Positions 1 through 8,720 of a stretch of 35,914 nucleotides of DNA are shown in pieces; the first letter of the stretch is position 1, and each line of letters starts with the position of its first letter. This DNA is from Candidatus Woesearchaeota archaeon (lineage in GTDB: Archaea; Nanobdellota; Nanobdellia; Woesearchaeales; WJIZ01), in assembly GCA_018221205.1 (NCBI GenBank), contig JAAOYF010000049.1:1-35914 (forward strand), given 5' to 3'. Made by a program: the position numbers and the translations under genes. The notes under the pieces are model-generated. The model searched no databases. It was not told the origin of the DNA and saw nothing but the letters and a program-made list of their open reading frames with translations.

Positions 1-18
1 GCGGACAAATCTTCATTA

Positions 19-50
19 AAGTTCACCTCATTCTTTTTTGAGATGAACTT
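19..50. terminator. Hairpin, possible terminator or origin structure
   Basis: The arms 19-30 (AAGTTCACCTCA) and 39-50 pair at 11 of 12 positions around an 8-nt T-rich loop. An AT-rich tract follows. It could end transcription of a gene outside the left edge or be part of the origin; the sequence does not decide. Confidence 0.35.
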
Positions 51-113
51 ATTTATTAATCTGTCGATTAGTTAACACTGTCCGAATAATCATATATAAA
101 ATCTCTACCTATC

Positions 114-135
114 ACACCATCATTTCCTTTGGAAA
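114..135 (-). promoter_or_regulatory. ORB-like origin recognition box 1
   Basis: On the - strand this reads TTTCCAAAGGAAA, then TGAT, then GGTGT. It matches the best site of the window (11419-11440) at about 17 of 22 positions, with the same spacing between dyad core and G-rich tail. The tail is degenerate (GGTGT instead of GGGGG). It points away from the AT-rich segment. Likely bound by the Orc1/Cdc6 encoded at 315-1511. Confidence 0.6.
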
Positions 136-220
136 ATAAATACAAGAAAAAACACTTCTTTTATTTACTTTCTATATAGAAAATAATAAAATAACATATA
201 ACATATAACATAACAACACA

Positions 221-242
221 CTTCCATAAGAAATCAAGGGGT
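221..242 (+). promoter_or_regulatory. ORB-like origin recognition box 2
   Basis: On the + strand it reads CTTCCATAAGAAA, then TCAA, then GGGGT. The G-string is intact, the second half of the dyad is degenerate, and the spacing equals that of the other two sites; it matches the best site at about 16 of 22 positions. It is inverted relative to box 1 across the AT-rich segment. Confidence 0.6.
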
Positions 243-284
243 CACCTCTATCTAAAAAAACCTATATTTCCCACAGCAATAAAA

Positions 285-292
285 TATATAAA
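285..292 (+). promoter_or_regulatory. TATA box of cdc6, leaderless
   Basis: TATATAAA is centred about 26 nt ahead of the ATG at 315. Initiation would therefore fall at or next to the start codon, giving a leaderless mRNA. No Shine-Dalgarno sequence is visible. Confidence 0.6.
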
Positions 293-314
293 CCCCTATT
301 TCTTCTGGAACTAA

Positions 315-1511
315 ATGACCCTCTCTAAGTTTTTTGGTGACTATCTAAAAAAAGAGCCCCTTTTCCTCAATAAAACAGTCTTCCAAGGCGCTTATCTACC
401 TGAAACAATCCCTCATAGGGATGAACAGATCAACCAAATAGCAAAGATTCTTGCTCCTTTATTGAGGGGGGACAAGCCTTCAAATATCTTCATCTATGGT
501 AAGACAGGGACTGGAAAGACTATGAGTATGAAATACGTCGTCAAGAGCATGAAAGACGCACTGAAAGACAATGCCATTAAATTCATCTATGTGAATTGCA
601 AGCTCAAAAGGGTAGCTGATACAGAATATCGATTGATGGCGCAGCTAGCAAGAGAATTCGGGAAAGAGATACCTTCAACAGGGCTGCCGACAGACGAAGT
701 CTATAAGATACTCTTCAACGCGATTGAAAAAGAATCTAAACCCCTTTTGATTGTCTTGGATGAAATAGATCAATTAGTAAGAAAGACAGGTGATACAGTC
801 CTTTATAATCTGACAAGGTGCAACGAAGAACTCAAAAACGCACATATAACTATTGTAGGGCTGTCGAATGATATGGTATTCATCGATAATATTGACCCAA
901 GAGCAAAATCCTCATTATCAGAAGAAGAACTTATCTTTCCACCTTACAATGCTATCCAGATACAAGACATCTTAAAGCAAAGAGTGAAGATCGCTTTCAA
1001 AAAAAACACCCTGGATCCGGGAACAATAGAGAAATGTGCTGCGTATTCAGCAAGAGAGCATGGTGATGCAAGACGGGCATTAGAGCTATTGAGGGTTGCA
1101 GGAGAGCTGGCAGAGAGAGATGCTAAAGAGAATATCACGATTGATTACATAGACAAAGCAGAAGAAAAGATAGAGCGGGACCGATTACTGGACATCACCT
1201 CAACACAACCAAAACAGAGCCAATGCATACTCTATTCAATCATCGCGTTAGCAACAAATAAAAAAGGAAACATATTCACTGGTGAAATATATGAGCACTA
1301 CAAATCTCTCTGTAAAAAGACATCCCTGAGGCCGCTCACCCAAAGAAGGATTTCAGATGTCCTGGCTGAGCTGGATATGCTCGGCATCATAAACGCAAAG
1401 ATAATCTCAAAAGGCCGTTATGGCCGCTCAAGAGAAGTCTCATTGGCCGTTCCAAATTCATCCATCACCAACATAAAGAAAACGTTGGAGGAAGAACTAG
1501 CTTTAACCTGA
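315..1511 (+). CDS. cdc6: Orc1/Cdc6 replication initiator
   Basis: Origin-binding AAA+ ATPase that recognises ORB sites and loads the MCM helicase. The 398-aa length is normal for the family. The P-loop GKTGTGKT is at residues 62-69 and the Walker B LLIVLDEID at about 144-152. The middle holds the AAA+ lid, including the HGDARRALELLR sensor-2 segment. The last 100 residues form the winged-helix DNA-binding domain. The ATG at 315 fits a TATA box 26 nt upstream. It leads an apparent operon with both PolD subunits (22 nt to the next start) and sits directly beside the predicted origin, an arrangement also known in Thermococcales. Nothing is missing. Confidence 0.97.
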   Translation: MTLSKFFGDYLKKEPLFLNKTVFQGAYLPETIPHRDEQINQIAKILAPLLRGDKPSNIFIYGKTGTGKTMSMKYVVKSMKDALKDNAIKFIYVNCKLKRVADTEYRLMAQLAREFGKEIPSTGLPTDEVYKILFNAIEKESKPLLIVLDEIDQLVRKTGDTVLYNLTRCNEELKNAHITIVGLSNDMVFIDNIDPRAKSSLSEEELIFPPYNAIQIQDILKQRVKIAFKKNTLDPGTIEKCAAYSAREHGDARRALELLRVAGELAERDAKENITIDYIDKAEEKIERDRLLDITSTQPKQSQCILYSIIALATNKKGNIFTGEIYEHYKSLCKKTSLRPLTQRRISDVLAELDMLGIINAKIISKGRYGRSREVSLAVPNSSITNIKKTLEEELALT

Positions 1512-1533
1512 CTGGAATAGTTCTTCTAACCCT

Positions 1534-3057
1534 ATGAGTAAAAAAGAGCTAATTGAAAAATTATTAGAGAGAGGCTTATTGCTAGCTCCAGACGTCATTG
1601 ATAGGATTTCTGAAGAAACACCCTTACCAAAAGATGAAAAATTATTATATCTCAACACCGACTTGCTTGATCTCTCTAAAAAGATTGAGGTGAATTGGGA
1701 GGAGTTCGAGAAAGCAAGGGCATTGCTTGAAAAGAAAAATGATAGCCGTGCCTATAACCGATTCCTCAACTATATTTCAGAGGAACTGGAGCCAGAGAAA
1801 AAGGTCAAGGTCATGAAATCCTATGAAGAGATATCTTCCAAAAAAGAAGTGAGAGATTTTACACTTCATTTCAATGTCCGGTTCAATGCTTTGCAGAAGA
1901 TTCTCTACAACAGGGATGAATTGAAAGGAACAACATCGATAAGCAGGGTGCTCGCGAAGCGAGACCGGGAGAGAGTATCTATAATAGGGATGGTGAAGGA
2001 GAAACGCCAGACAAAAAAAGGGAACCTGATGTTTACAGTAGAGGATCCGACAGGAGAGATAAAGGTATTGGTGAACCAAAATAAACCAGACTTGTTCCTG
2101 GAGGCGAAGGATATAGTCCTGGATGAGGTCATAGGAATCTCTGGGGTGAACGGCGAGAATATTGTATTCGCCAATAATGTCCTCTGGCCCGATATTCCTA
2201 TGACCAATCAACTAAAGAGATCAGACGAAGAAGGATATGCGTTGTTTATCTCTGATCTGCACGTCGGCTCAAAAGATTTCCTCGGGAAAGACTTTGATCG
2301 TTTCATCCAATGGCTCAACCAAGAGACAGGGAACGAAAGACAGAAGGCCATTGCCTCAAAAGTGAAATATCTTTTCATCCTAGGGGACTTGGTTGCAGGG
2401 GTAGGAGTATACCCCAACCAAGAGGAGGATCTGACAATAACTGACTTGTACGACCAATACAATGAATTTGTCGATCTCTGCAAGAAGATTCCCAAGAATA
2501 TCCAGATGATCATCTGCCCAGGCAACCACGATGCTTTGAGGGTAGCAGAACCCCAACCCCCTTTCACGAATGAGTTCACAAAATGCCTCCATACCTTACC
2601 TAATACGACGATAGTCTCCAATCCTGCAGTCATAAACATCCACACGAGCGACGATTTCCCAGGATACAATATATTACTCTATCATGGCTATTCTTTTGAC
2701 TATTATGTTGCGAATGTCGACTCAATCCGTAACCAAGGAGGGTATGATCGCGCAGATCTAATCATGAAATTCCTTTTGAAAAGGCGCCATCTCGCCCCTA
2801 CACACACTTCCACACAATATGTTCCTTATACTGATAAGGATCCTTTGGTTGTTGAGGAAATCCCTGATATCTTCGCGACAGGGCACATCCATAAGGCAGC
2901 AGTCTCAAAATATAAGAACGTGACGTTGATAGCAGCATCCTGTTGGGAAGGAAGGACAGATTTCCAGGAAAAAGTAGGCCACCACCCAGAGCCTTCTCGC
3001 GTCCCATTAGTCAATCTACAGACAAGGGAAGTGAAGATATTGAGATTTGGAAAATGA
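1534..3057 (+). CDS. polB: DNA polymerase D small subunit (DP1)
   Basis: Exonuclease subunit of the archaeal replicative polymerase PolD, acting with the large subunit encoded next. The protein is 507 aa. An N-terminal helical segment is followed by an OB fold (about 146-225) and a calcineurin-like phosphodiesterase domain with its metal motifs intact: DLH at 241-243, GD at 284-285, GNHD at 330-333, H384 and GHIH at 450-453. These residues provide the Mre11-like 3'-5' proofreading site. The gene begins 22 nt after cdc6, and its stop overlaps the next start as ATGA, so the two polymerase subunits are probably translationally coupled. Confidence 0.96.
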   Translation: MSKKELIEKLLERGLLLAPDVIDRISEETPLPKDEKLLYLNTDLLDLSKKIEVNWEEFEKARALLEKKNDSRAYNRFLNYISEELEPEKKVKVMKSYEEISSKKEVRDFTLHFNVRFNALQKILYNRDELKGTTSISRVLAKRDRERVSIIGMVKEKRQTKKGNLMFTVEDPTGEIKVLVNQNKPDLFLEAKDIVLDEVIGISGVNGENIVFANNVLWPDIPMTNQLKRSDEEGYALFISDLHVGSKDFLGKDFDRFIQWLNQETGNERQKAIASKVKYLFILGDLVAGVGVYPNQEEDLTITDLYDQYNEFVDLCKKIPKNIQMIICPGNHDALRVAEPQPPFTNEFTKCLHTLPNTTIVSNPAVINIHTSDDFPGYNILLYHGYSFDYYVANVDSIRNQGGYDRADLIMKFLLKRRHLAPTHTSTQYVPYTDKDPLVVEEIPDIFATGHIHKAAVSKYKNVTLIAASCWEGRTDFQEKVGHHPEPSRVPLVNLQTREVKILRFGK

Positions 3058-6000
3058 ACATCGAAGAATATTTCGGGAGTATAATAAAAGAGGTCGAGAA
3101 GGCCTACGAGATAGCGAACATAGCGAGGAAGAAAGGCTTTGACCCTGAAGACCAGGTCGCTATCCCACTCACCCAGAATATGGCTGAACGAGTGGAAGGA
3201 CTTATCTCAGTGATTGTTCCAGAGATAAAGAATTCAGGCATCTCAGAGAGGATTAATGAATTGGAGGAACAATACGGGAAGCTGAGCTGGAAAGTCGCTT
3301 TCACCGTCGCCTTAGAGACAGCAAAAGAAAGGTTCTGTTCCTTTCCAGACAAGATCAAGGCGATGGAGACAGGCATCAGGGTAGGATTAGCATATCTTAC
3401 TTTAGGTGTTGTCGCTTCTCCACTAGAAGGATTTGTTGAGCTCAAACTGAAGAGAAGACAGGACAACAACAATGAATATTTCTGCCTGATGTTCTCAGGA
3501 CCGATAAGGTCAGCAGGAGGGACTGCAGCAGCTGTTTCTGTCATTGTCGCTGATTATATCCGGAAACAGATGGGGTATGATGAATATGATCCCACAAAGC
3601 TTGAAGTGAAAAGGGCAGCGACAGAATTGTATGATTATCATGATCGTGTGACCAATCTCCAATACCTCCCGAGTGAGGCAGAGATTGAATTCATGGCATC
3701 CAATCTCCCCGTGCAGATAGCAGGGGACCCGTCAGAGAAATTTGAGGTCTCGAATTATAAGGATCTGCCGAGGATAGACACAAACATCATAAGGAACGGC
3801 TTCTGCTTGGTCATGGGAGAGTGCCTCTGCCAGAAAGCCCCGAAGATATGGAATCAGATCTCCAAGATGAAGGAATTTGATTTGGGAAGCTGGGGATTCC
3901 TTAAGGATTTTGTCAAGCTGCAGAAATCAAAGAAAGCAAAGAAGAAAGAAGACACTGATGAGAAACTTTCTCCTGATTTCACCTTTATCAAGGATCTTGT
4001 TGCAGGCAGACCGATTTTAGGATTCCCTATGCGTAACGGTTCTTTCCGTCTGAGATATGGCCGCTCAAGAAACTCAGGCTATTCATCTGCAGCAATCCAT
4101 CCAGCAACCACCTATATCCTCGATAAATTCACCGCAGTAGGAACTCAATTGAAGATGGAGCGCCCGGGGAAAGCAGCATCCCTCTCAACATGTGATTCGA
4201 TTGAAGGCCCGCTTGTAAGGCTCACTAATGGCACAGTGCTTAGGATTAACGATATGAAACAAGCCAAGAAAGTGAGCTTTGAAGTAGCACAGATTATCTA
4301 TCTTGGTGATATCCTCGTCAACTATGGTGATTTCTTCAACCGCGCCCATAAGCTGGTGCCTGCAGGATATTGTGAAGAGTGGTGGATAAAGGAATACGAG
4401 CAGAACAAGGAAGAAGTCAGTATTCCAGAAAAAAGACTCAAAGAGATATTATCAGAGAGATATGATTCTTCCATAACAGCAGAGGAAGCATTGGAGATAT
4501 CAGAGAAATGTTCCATTCCACTGCATCCAAAATATACTTATTACTGGAACTCTCTTAAAAGAGAGGAGATGAAGGCACTCATTAAATGGCTCGACACAGC
4601 CCGTTTGATTTCAGAAGACAACAAGATAAGGAAGATCATCACAGAATATAAGGAAGAGAAGGCTCTTCTCGAACGGTTAGGCGTACCCCATTCAACAGTC
4701 GCTAAGGAATTTGTCGTTATTGAGGGGGACGACGCAAGGATTCTCTCCCAATTCATCACTCTTCTCAAAGAAGATTTGCCAGAGGCAGAAAGTAATGTAG
4801 AGGCGATAAATAAGATCTCATCAATAAAACAGAGGGACAGAGGAGGGGTTTTCATCGGCGCGCGTATGGGCCGCCCAGAAAAGGCGAAAGTCAGAAAGAT
4901 GGACGGACAGCCGCATTGTCTTTTCCCCATCGGTCAGGAAGGAGGTAGGCTAAGAAGTTTCCAGGCAGCATTGGAAAAAGGGAGGGTTGTTTCAGACTTT
5001 CCAGTGTTTGAATGTGGTTGTGGGAATCAGACTGTGTTGAAGGTATGTGAAAAGTGTGGAGCAAGAACAGAAAGGAGGTTCTTCAACAAAGCAAAAGGCA
5101 CACTCGAAGAAAAACAGGATCCAGAAAGGAATGCAACGTTCAGGAATCAGGCAATAGACATCAATTCAATATTCAACCACACCATCAAGAATCTCGGCCT
5201 CTCGATCTATCCAGATCTGATCAAAGGAGTGAGAGGTACCTCGAATAGGGACCATATGCCTGAGCATTTGGCAAAAGGAATACTGAGGGCAAAGCACAAG
5301 ATTCCCGTCAATAAGGACGGTACAACAAGATATGATATGACTCAGTTGGCGATAACACATTTCACTCCACAAGAGGTCTCGACCCCGATAGAAAAGTTAA
5401 ATCAGCTCGGTTATGAAAAGGATATCTATGGAAATGGATTGACAGAAGACACCCAAGTGATTGAACTCTTCCCGCAAGATATGATCCTGCCCGCAGCGAC
5501 AGAATCTCAAGAAGAAGGTGCTGACGAGGTCCTTTTTAGGTCAGCACTCTTTATCGACGATTTGCTGAAGCGGCTCTACAAGCAGCAGCCTTTCTACAAG
5601 CTGAAGTCCAAAGCAGACCTGGTAGGCCAGCTAGTCATCGCTCTGGCACCACACACATCCGCAGCAATTGTCGGAAGGATCATCGGGTTTTCCCAGACAC
5701 AAGGATTCTATGCCCACCCCATGCTGCATGCAGCCACAAGAAGAGATTGTGATGGCGACGAGGCATGCGTCACCTTATTGGTAGACGCACTTCTTAATTT
5801 CTCAAGGCAGTATCTGCCAAACACAAGAGGCGCAACCCAGGATGCCCCTTTGGTGCTGACAGCAAAGTTGACTGTTTCTGAAGTGGATGATATGGTGTTT
5901 GATGTGGATATAGCAGAAGAATATCCTTTGGAGTTTTATGAGGCCGCCATGGAGTATAAATCCCCCTGGGAAGTGAAAGTGAGGCAAGTCAAACATCTGC

Positions 6001-6494
6001 TCCAGACAAAGAACCCCTATCAAGGCCTTCTCTTCACCCACCACACCTCCAACATCAACGACGGAGTGAAGTGCTCTGCATATAAGACCCTTCCATCGAT
6101 GCAGGAAAAACTGCATGGGCAGATGGATCTTGCTCTGAAAATAAGGGCAGTGGACGAGGCAGAGGTAGCGAAGATTGTCATCGAGAAACATTTCATAAAA
6201 GATATACGGGGAAACTTGAGAAAGTTCTCCCAACAGCAGTTCAGGTGTGTCAGCTGCAACCAAAAATATAGGCGGCCGCCGTTGGCAGGAAAATGCATAA
6301 AATGCGATGGAAAGATCATCTTCACCATCTCAGAAGGATCTATTGTGAAGTATCTTGAGCCCGCATTAAGTCTGGCAGAGCATTACAATCTCCCCAACTA
6401 CCTAAAGCAAAGTCTTGAGCTGACTAAAGTGAGTGTGGAGAGCATTTTTGGAAAAGACAAAGAGAAACAAGCTGGTCTGGGCAAGTGGTTCTAG
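3054..6494 (+). CDS. polC: DNA polymerase D large catalytic subunit (DP2)
   Basis: Catalytic subunit of PolD. The open frame extends back to 2943, but the ATG at 3054 overlaps the DP1 stop (ATGA) and gives MNIEEYFG, the usual kind of N-terminus; I use it (1146 aa). The core motif DCDGDE lies at residues 898-903, within the two-double-psi-barrel polymerase core. Two Cys clusters look like zinc sites: CGC...CEKC midway (around nt 5014-5060) and CVSC...CIKC near the C-terminus. The tail ends in QAGLGKWF, a PIP-like motif for binding PCNA. No intein interrupts it, although PolD DP2 genes often carry one. The stop shares a CTAG palindrome with the convergent DUF424 gene. Confidence 0.96.
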   Translation: MNIEEYFGSIIKEVEKAYEIANIARKKGFDPEDQVAIPLTQNMAERVEGLISVIVPEIKNSGISERINELEEQYGKLSWKVAFTVALETAKERFCSFPDKIKAMETGIRVGLAYLTLGVVASPLEGFVELKLKRRQDNNNEYFCLMFSGPIRSAGGTAAAVSVIVADYIRKQMGYDEYDPTKLEVKRAATELYDYHDRVTNLQYLPSEAEIEFMASNLPVQIAGDPSEKFEVSNYKDLPRIDTNIIRNGFCLVMGECLCQKAPKIWNQISKMKEFDLGSWGFLKDFVKLQKSKKAKKKEDTDEKLSPDFTFIKDLVAGRPILGFPMRNGSFRLRYGRSRNSGYSSAAIHPATTYILDKFTAVGTQLKMERPGKAASLSTCDSIEGPLVRLTNGTVLRINDMKQAKKVSFEVAQIIYLGDILVNYGDFFNRAHKLVPAGYCEEWWIKEYEQNKEEVSIPEKRLKEILSERYDSSITAEEALEISEKCSIPLHPKYTYYWNSLKREEMKALIKWLDTARLISEDNKIRKIITEYKEEKALLERLGVPHSTVAKEFVVIEGDDARILSQFITLLKEDLPEAESNVEAINKISSIKQRDRGGVFIGARMGRPEKAKVRKMDGQPHCLFPIGQEGGRLRSFQAALEKGRVVSDFPVFECGCGNQTVLKVCEKCGARTERRFFNKAKGTLEEKQDPERNATFRNQAIDINSIFNHTIKNLGLSIYPDLIKGVRGTSNRDHMPEHLAKGILRAKHKIPVNKDGTTRYDMTQLAITHFTPQEVSTPIEKLNQLGYEKDIYGNGLTEDTQVIELFPQDMILPAATESQEEGADEVLFRSALFIDDLLKRLYKQQPFYKLKSKADLVGQLVIALAPHTSAAIVGRIIGFSQTQGFYAHPMLHAATRRDCDGDEACVTLLVDALLNFSRQYLPNTRGATQDAPLVLTAKLTVSEVDDMVFDVDIAEEYPLEFYEAAMEYKSPWEVKVRQVKHLLQTKNPYQGLLFTHHTSNINDGVKCSAYKTLPSMQEKLHGQMDLALKIRAVDEAEVAKIVIEKHFIKDIRGNLRKFSQQQFRCVSCNQKYRRPPLAGKCIKCDGKIIFTISEGSIVKYLEPALSLAEHYNLPNYLKQSLELTKVSVESIFGKDKEKQAGLGKWF

Positions 6495-6784
6495 TTTCCC
6501 AATATGATCTGGATATGAGGGATTCCCTCAATAACAAGCAAATGCTCTTTATTGGCTAATCCCTCCTTAAGAAAGAAATCAATGCTTTTCACTCCGACAA
6601 TATTGAGCGCATAAGTGTCTGCCAGCTGATTTCGCAGATTCTCCTCAGACATCTCTTCTCCTTTGTAGAAGCCAGCAGAAAGGTCGAGTTGCAGGCCCTT
6701 TTCTTCAAATTTCTTGCCTAGAATTTCACTATCACAGACAGCCAGGACAGTCTTTCCGCCGGAGATGTGTTTTTTGACGATCAT
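6491..6784 (-). CDS. DUF424 family protein
   Basis: A 97-aa protein resembling the small archaeal DUF424 family, whose biochemical role I do not know. Visible features are the N-terminal MIVKKHISGG and the conserved-looking CDSEILGKKFEE segment. A longer frame starts at 6817, but the ATG at 6784 overlaps the aIF2-beta stop as ATGA and gives the family-like start. The coupling to aIF2-beta suggests a role in translation, which is inference. Its 3' end overlaps the polC stop by 4 nt on the other strand. Confidence 0.75.
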   Translation of the reverse strand: MIVKKHISGGKTVLAVCDSEILGKKFEEKGLQLDLSAGFYKGEEMSEENLRNQLADTYALNIVGVKSIDFFLKEGLANKEHLLVIEGIPHIQIILGN

Positions 6785-7188
6785 ATTTTCGATTTCACAG
6801 AATGTCGTGCACCGCAAGCATTACATTTCAGATAAGAGAACTGGTCATCTTTCTCGATGATAGTGTCTGGTTTGCCGCATTCACTGCACAATACATATTC
6901 GTGAGCATATTGTTTAATCTTTTCGTTCACTTTTGAAGCAGCAGCCTTAGTGCCGATTAGCAATCCCTTCGGCTTCATGTTTCCTGGTGCAGCCAGTTCC
7001 TTTAGGATATACTTCAGAAGATGTTCTGGTCTTCTCCCTAAACTCTGGGCAATCTGCTTGAAATTGCTGATCACTGTCATGTTCCCTTGCAGGTGCCCGC
7101 GAACTTTAGGGATTTCAAAGCGCTGTTTTTCAAAAACACTCTCTGGAAGATTCTTCCTCGCATCCTTCAATAATCCCTTGTAATTCAT
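6781..7188 (-). CDS. Translation initiation factor aIF2 subunit beta
   Basis: Beta subunit of the heterotrimeric initiation factor that delivers initiator Met-tRNA to the ribosome. The protein has about 135 aa: an N-terminal helix, the alpha-beta core containing GNMTVISNFKQIA and GRRPEHLLKY, and a C-terminal zinc ribbon with CSEC and CNAC. An in-frame start exists at 7251 and an ATG at 7194, but the TATA-like sequence at 7211-7220 lies 27 nt ahead of the ATG at 7188, which suits a leaderless mRNA beginning MNYKGLLKDARK. The DUF424 gene follows with a 4-nt overlap. Confidence 0.93.
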   Translation of the reverse strand: MNYKGLLKDARKNLPESVFEKQRFEIPKVRGHLQGNMTVISNFKQIAQSLGRRPEHLLKYILKELAAPGNMKPKGLLIGTKAAASKVNEKIKQYAHEYVLCSECGKPDTIIEKDDQFSYLKCNACGARHSVKSKI

Positions 7189-7262
7189 AGTCATCAGAAA
7201 CAAAGAACGATTTATAAAGCTATGGGGCAAAATTTTATATACTATCCTCACAGAAAAAAACC
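7189..7262. promoter_or_regulatory. Divergent promoters of aIF2-beta and the SpoIIM-like gene
   Basis: Two TATA-like elements face outward. GCTTTATAAA on the - strand (7211-7220) serves aIF2-beta. TTTATATA on the + strand (about 7234-7241) lies 25 nt before the ATG at 7263. Both spacings imply leaderless or nearly leaderless mRNAs. Confidence 0.5.
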
Positions 7263-8123
7263 ATGGTCTTAGAATCTTTATTATTTCCCATGAAGGCAGA
7301 GAAGAAGCCTTGGGAGATGTTCTTCATCGGATTATTATATAGCACAGTGGGTATCTTTCTTGCATTATGGATATTTGAGAGGCAATCAAGTTTTGTCATG
7401 GTCTTTTTCATTGTGCTTGCCTGTGTACCTATTGTCTACAATACCTTGAAATGGGAAGAGTCAAAGGACCTGGAACTGGATTCTCCGAAAAAGATCCTCA
7501 AGGAGCATAATAAGGCGATTATGGTGCTGTCGTTTCTCTTCTTAGGGATAATAGTATCAGGAGTCATATGGTATGTCTTCCTACCGGCGCAGAAGACAGG
7601 CTTTCTCTTCGAGCAGCAGATATCAACAATCGCAGAGATCAACAATAAAGTCTCGCCCGATCCAACAGGTCTCGCAACATCATCTTCCTTATTCTTCAGG
7701 ATATTCTTCAACAACATCAAAGTGCTCATCTTCTGCATCCTCTTCGCCTTCATCTATGGTGCAGGCGCAGTGTTCATCCTGACGTGGAACGCGACAGTCA
7801 TATCGGCAGCAGTAGGGAATTTTATCCGCTCAAAGCTAGCACCATTGGCAGGCCTTTCGGCAGTCGGCAAAGCGACCGGTTATTTTACATTGGTCTCAGC
7901 AGGATTTTTGAGATACGCTATCCACGGCATTCCAGAGATCTTATCTTATTTCTATGGCGGCATTGCAGGAGGCATCATCTCAGTCGCGATAATAAAGAAC
8001 CATTTTGCGACAGAGAAATCCGCAGATATTCTCTTTGATGTCGGAGAATTATTATTGATCGCTGTAGGATTTGTCTTTATTGGTGCGATCTTAGAGGTAT
8101 TTGTCACTCCATTATTATTCTAG
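7263..8123 (+). CDS. SpoIIM/DUF95-family integral membrane protein
   Basis: A 286-aa polytopic protein resembling the stage II sporulation protein M (DUF95) family that is common in archaea. The name reflects homology to a bacterial sporulation protein; the archaeal function is unknown. Hydrophobic segments lie at about 21-38, 43-60, 90-109, 150-175, 205-235 and 262-285. The segment HGIPEIL in the second half is typical of the family. TATA spacing supports the ATG at 7263. The 3' end overlaps the convergent OB-fold gene by 9 nt. No neighbour suggests a specific role. Confidence 0.78.
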   Translation: MVLESLLFPMKAEKKPWEMFFIGLLYSTVGIFLALWIFERQSSFVMVFFIVLACVPIVYNTLKWEESKDLELDSPKKILKEHNKAIMVLSFLFLGIIVSGVIWYVFLPAQKTGFLFEQQISTIAEINNKVSPDPTGLATSSSLFFRIFFNNIKVLIFCILFAFIYGAGAVFILTWNATVISAAVGNFIRSKLAPLAGLSAVGKATGYFTLVSAGFLRYAIHGIPEILSYFYGGIAGGIISVAIIKNHFATEKSADILFDVGELLLIAVGFVFIGAILEVFVTPLLF

Positions 8124-8720
8124 AACTTTTACTTTGCCGGGCATGTTCTCAAATAAGTCTCCCTCTTTCAGCAAAGTCTCGATCTCTTTCTCAGAATCAG
8201 GGAATTTCTTGATGATCTCTTCAACAGCAACACCCTTTCCTTTGTCAATGCTTTTGATATAACTGAGAAGACCTTTATCATCAGAGACAACATCTTCGAC
8301 CTCTATTTTCTCAGGCAGTACAATAGACTTCGTCTCTAACTTCCTTACTCTCATCCACTTCTCAGAGCTCTTCCTGAATATCTCAGGGACGATATACCGT
8401 TCATTGTTGAACTCCCGTGGCTTGCCGATGACCATCAGAATATCTCCGATCTGGATATCTTCAACACGCTGCTCAAAGACCCTGGCAGAGATTCTTCCCG
8501 TACCATCATCAATCATGAAAGAATCATCACTCTTAGCAACAACAACCCCGATAAGATTCACCCGACTTACTTGCATCTCGCCAAAGTTCAGATAATTAGG
8601 AGAGAACTCACCCTCTGTCCGGATATATTCACTCTCAAGAATACTCTTGACAGGCACTTTATAGGCCGTAGCTCTCTTAAATCCTACTGATGAAGCCCCT
8701 TCTTGGCTCAAAGATATCAC
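8115..8720 (-). CDS. RPA32-like OB-fold single-stranded DNA-binding protein
   Basis: Probable subunit of an archaeal RPA complex. Over up to 201 aa it shows an N-terminal segment (VPVKSILESEYIRTEGEF, then PNYL) very like that of Pyrococcus RPA32. An OB fold follows (about 50-115, with FMIDDGTGRISARVF), then a C-terminal winged-helix-like region (about 135-200). The start is uncertain: GTG at 8720 overlaps the end of mcm by 44 nt, and a TTG at 8711 is an alternative. A later start would cut into the conserved N-terminus. Placement directly behind MCM supports a role in replication or repair. The exact RPA architecture of this organism cannot be seen here. Confidence 0.82.
   Translation of the reverse strand: MISLSQEGASSVGFKRATAYKVPVKSILESEYIRTEGEFSPNYLNFGEMQVSRVNLIGVVVAKSDDSFMIDDGTGRISARVFEQRVEDIQIGDILMVIGKPREFNNERYIVPEIFRKSSEKWMRVRKLETKSIVLPEKIEVEDVVSDDKGLLSYIKSIDKGKGVAVEEIIKKFPDSEKEIETLLKEGDLFENMPGKVKVLE

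Larger units (their letters stand above)
1..314. other. Putative replication origin (oriC) upstream of cdc6
   Basis: This is the only stretch over 300 bases without a gene. It holds two ORB-like sites in opposite orientation (114-135 on the - strand, 221-242 on the + strand) flanking 136-220, which has about 14 G/C in 85 bases. That segment contains a 14-bp palindrome (TTTCTATATAGAAA, 169-182) and a short tandem repeat of ACATATA (194-212), both plausible in an unwinding element. Archaeal origins are typically next to orc1/cdc6, with initiator-binding ORBs flanking an AT-rich segment, and cdc6 starts at 315. A 12-bp hairpin lies at 19-50, and a 6-bp inverted repeat (CGGACA at 2-7, TGTCCG at 79-84) lies further out. 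That this is the active origin is inference from layout and motifs. Confidence 0.75.

Noticed and set aside
2943-3053. N-terminal extension of the PolD large subunit
   Set aside because: It overlaps the end of DP1 in another frame. The ATG at 3054, coupled to the DP1 stop, gives the expected N-terminus.
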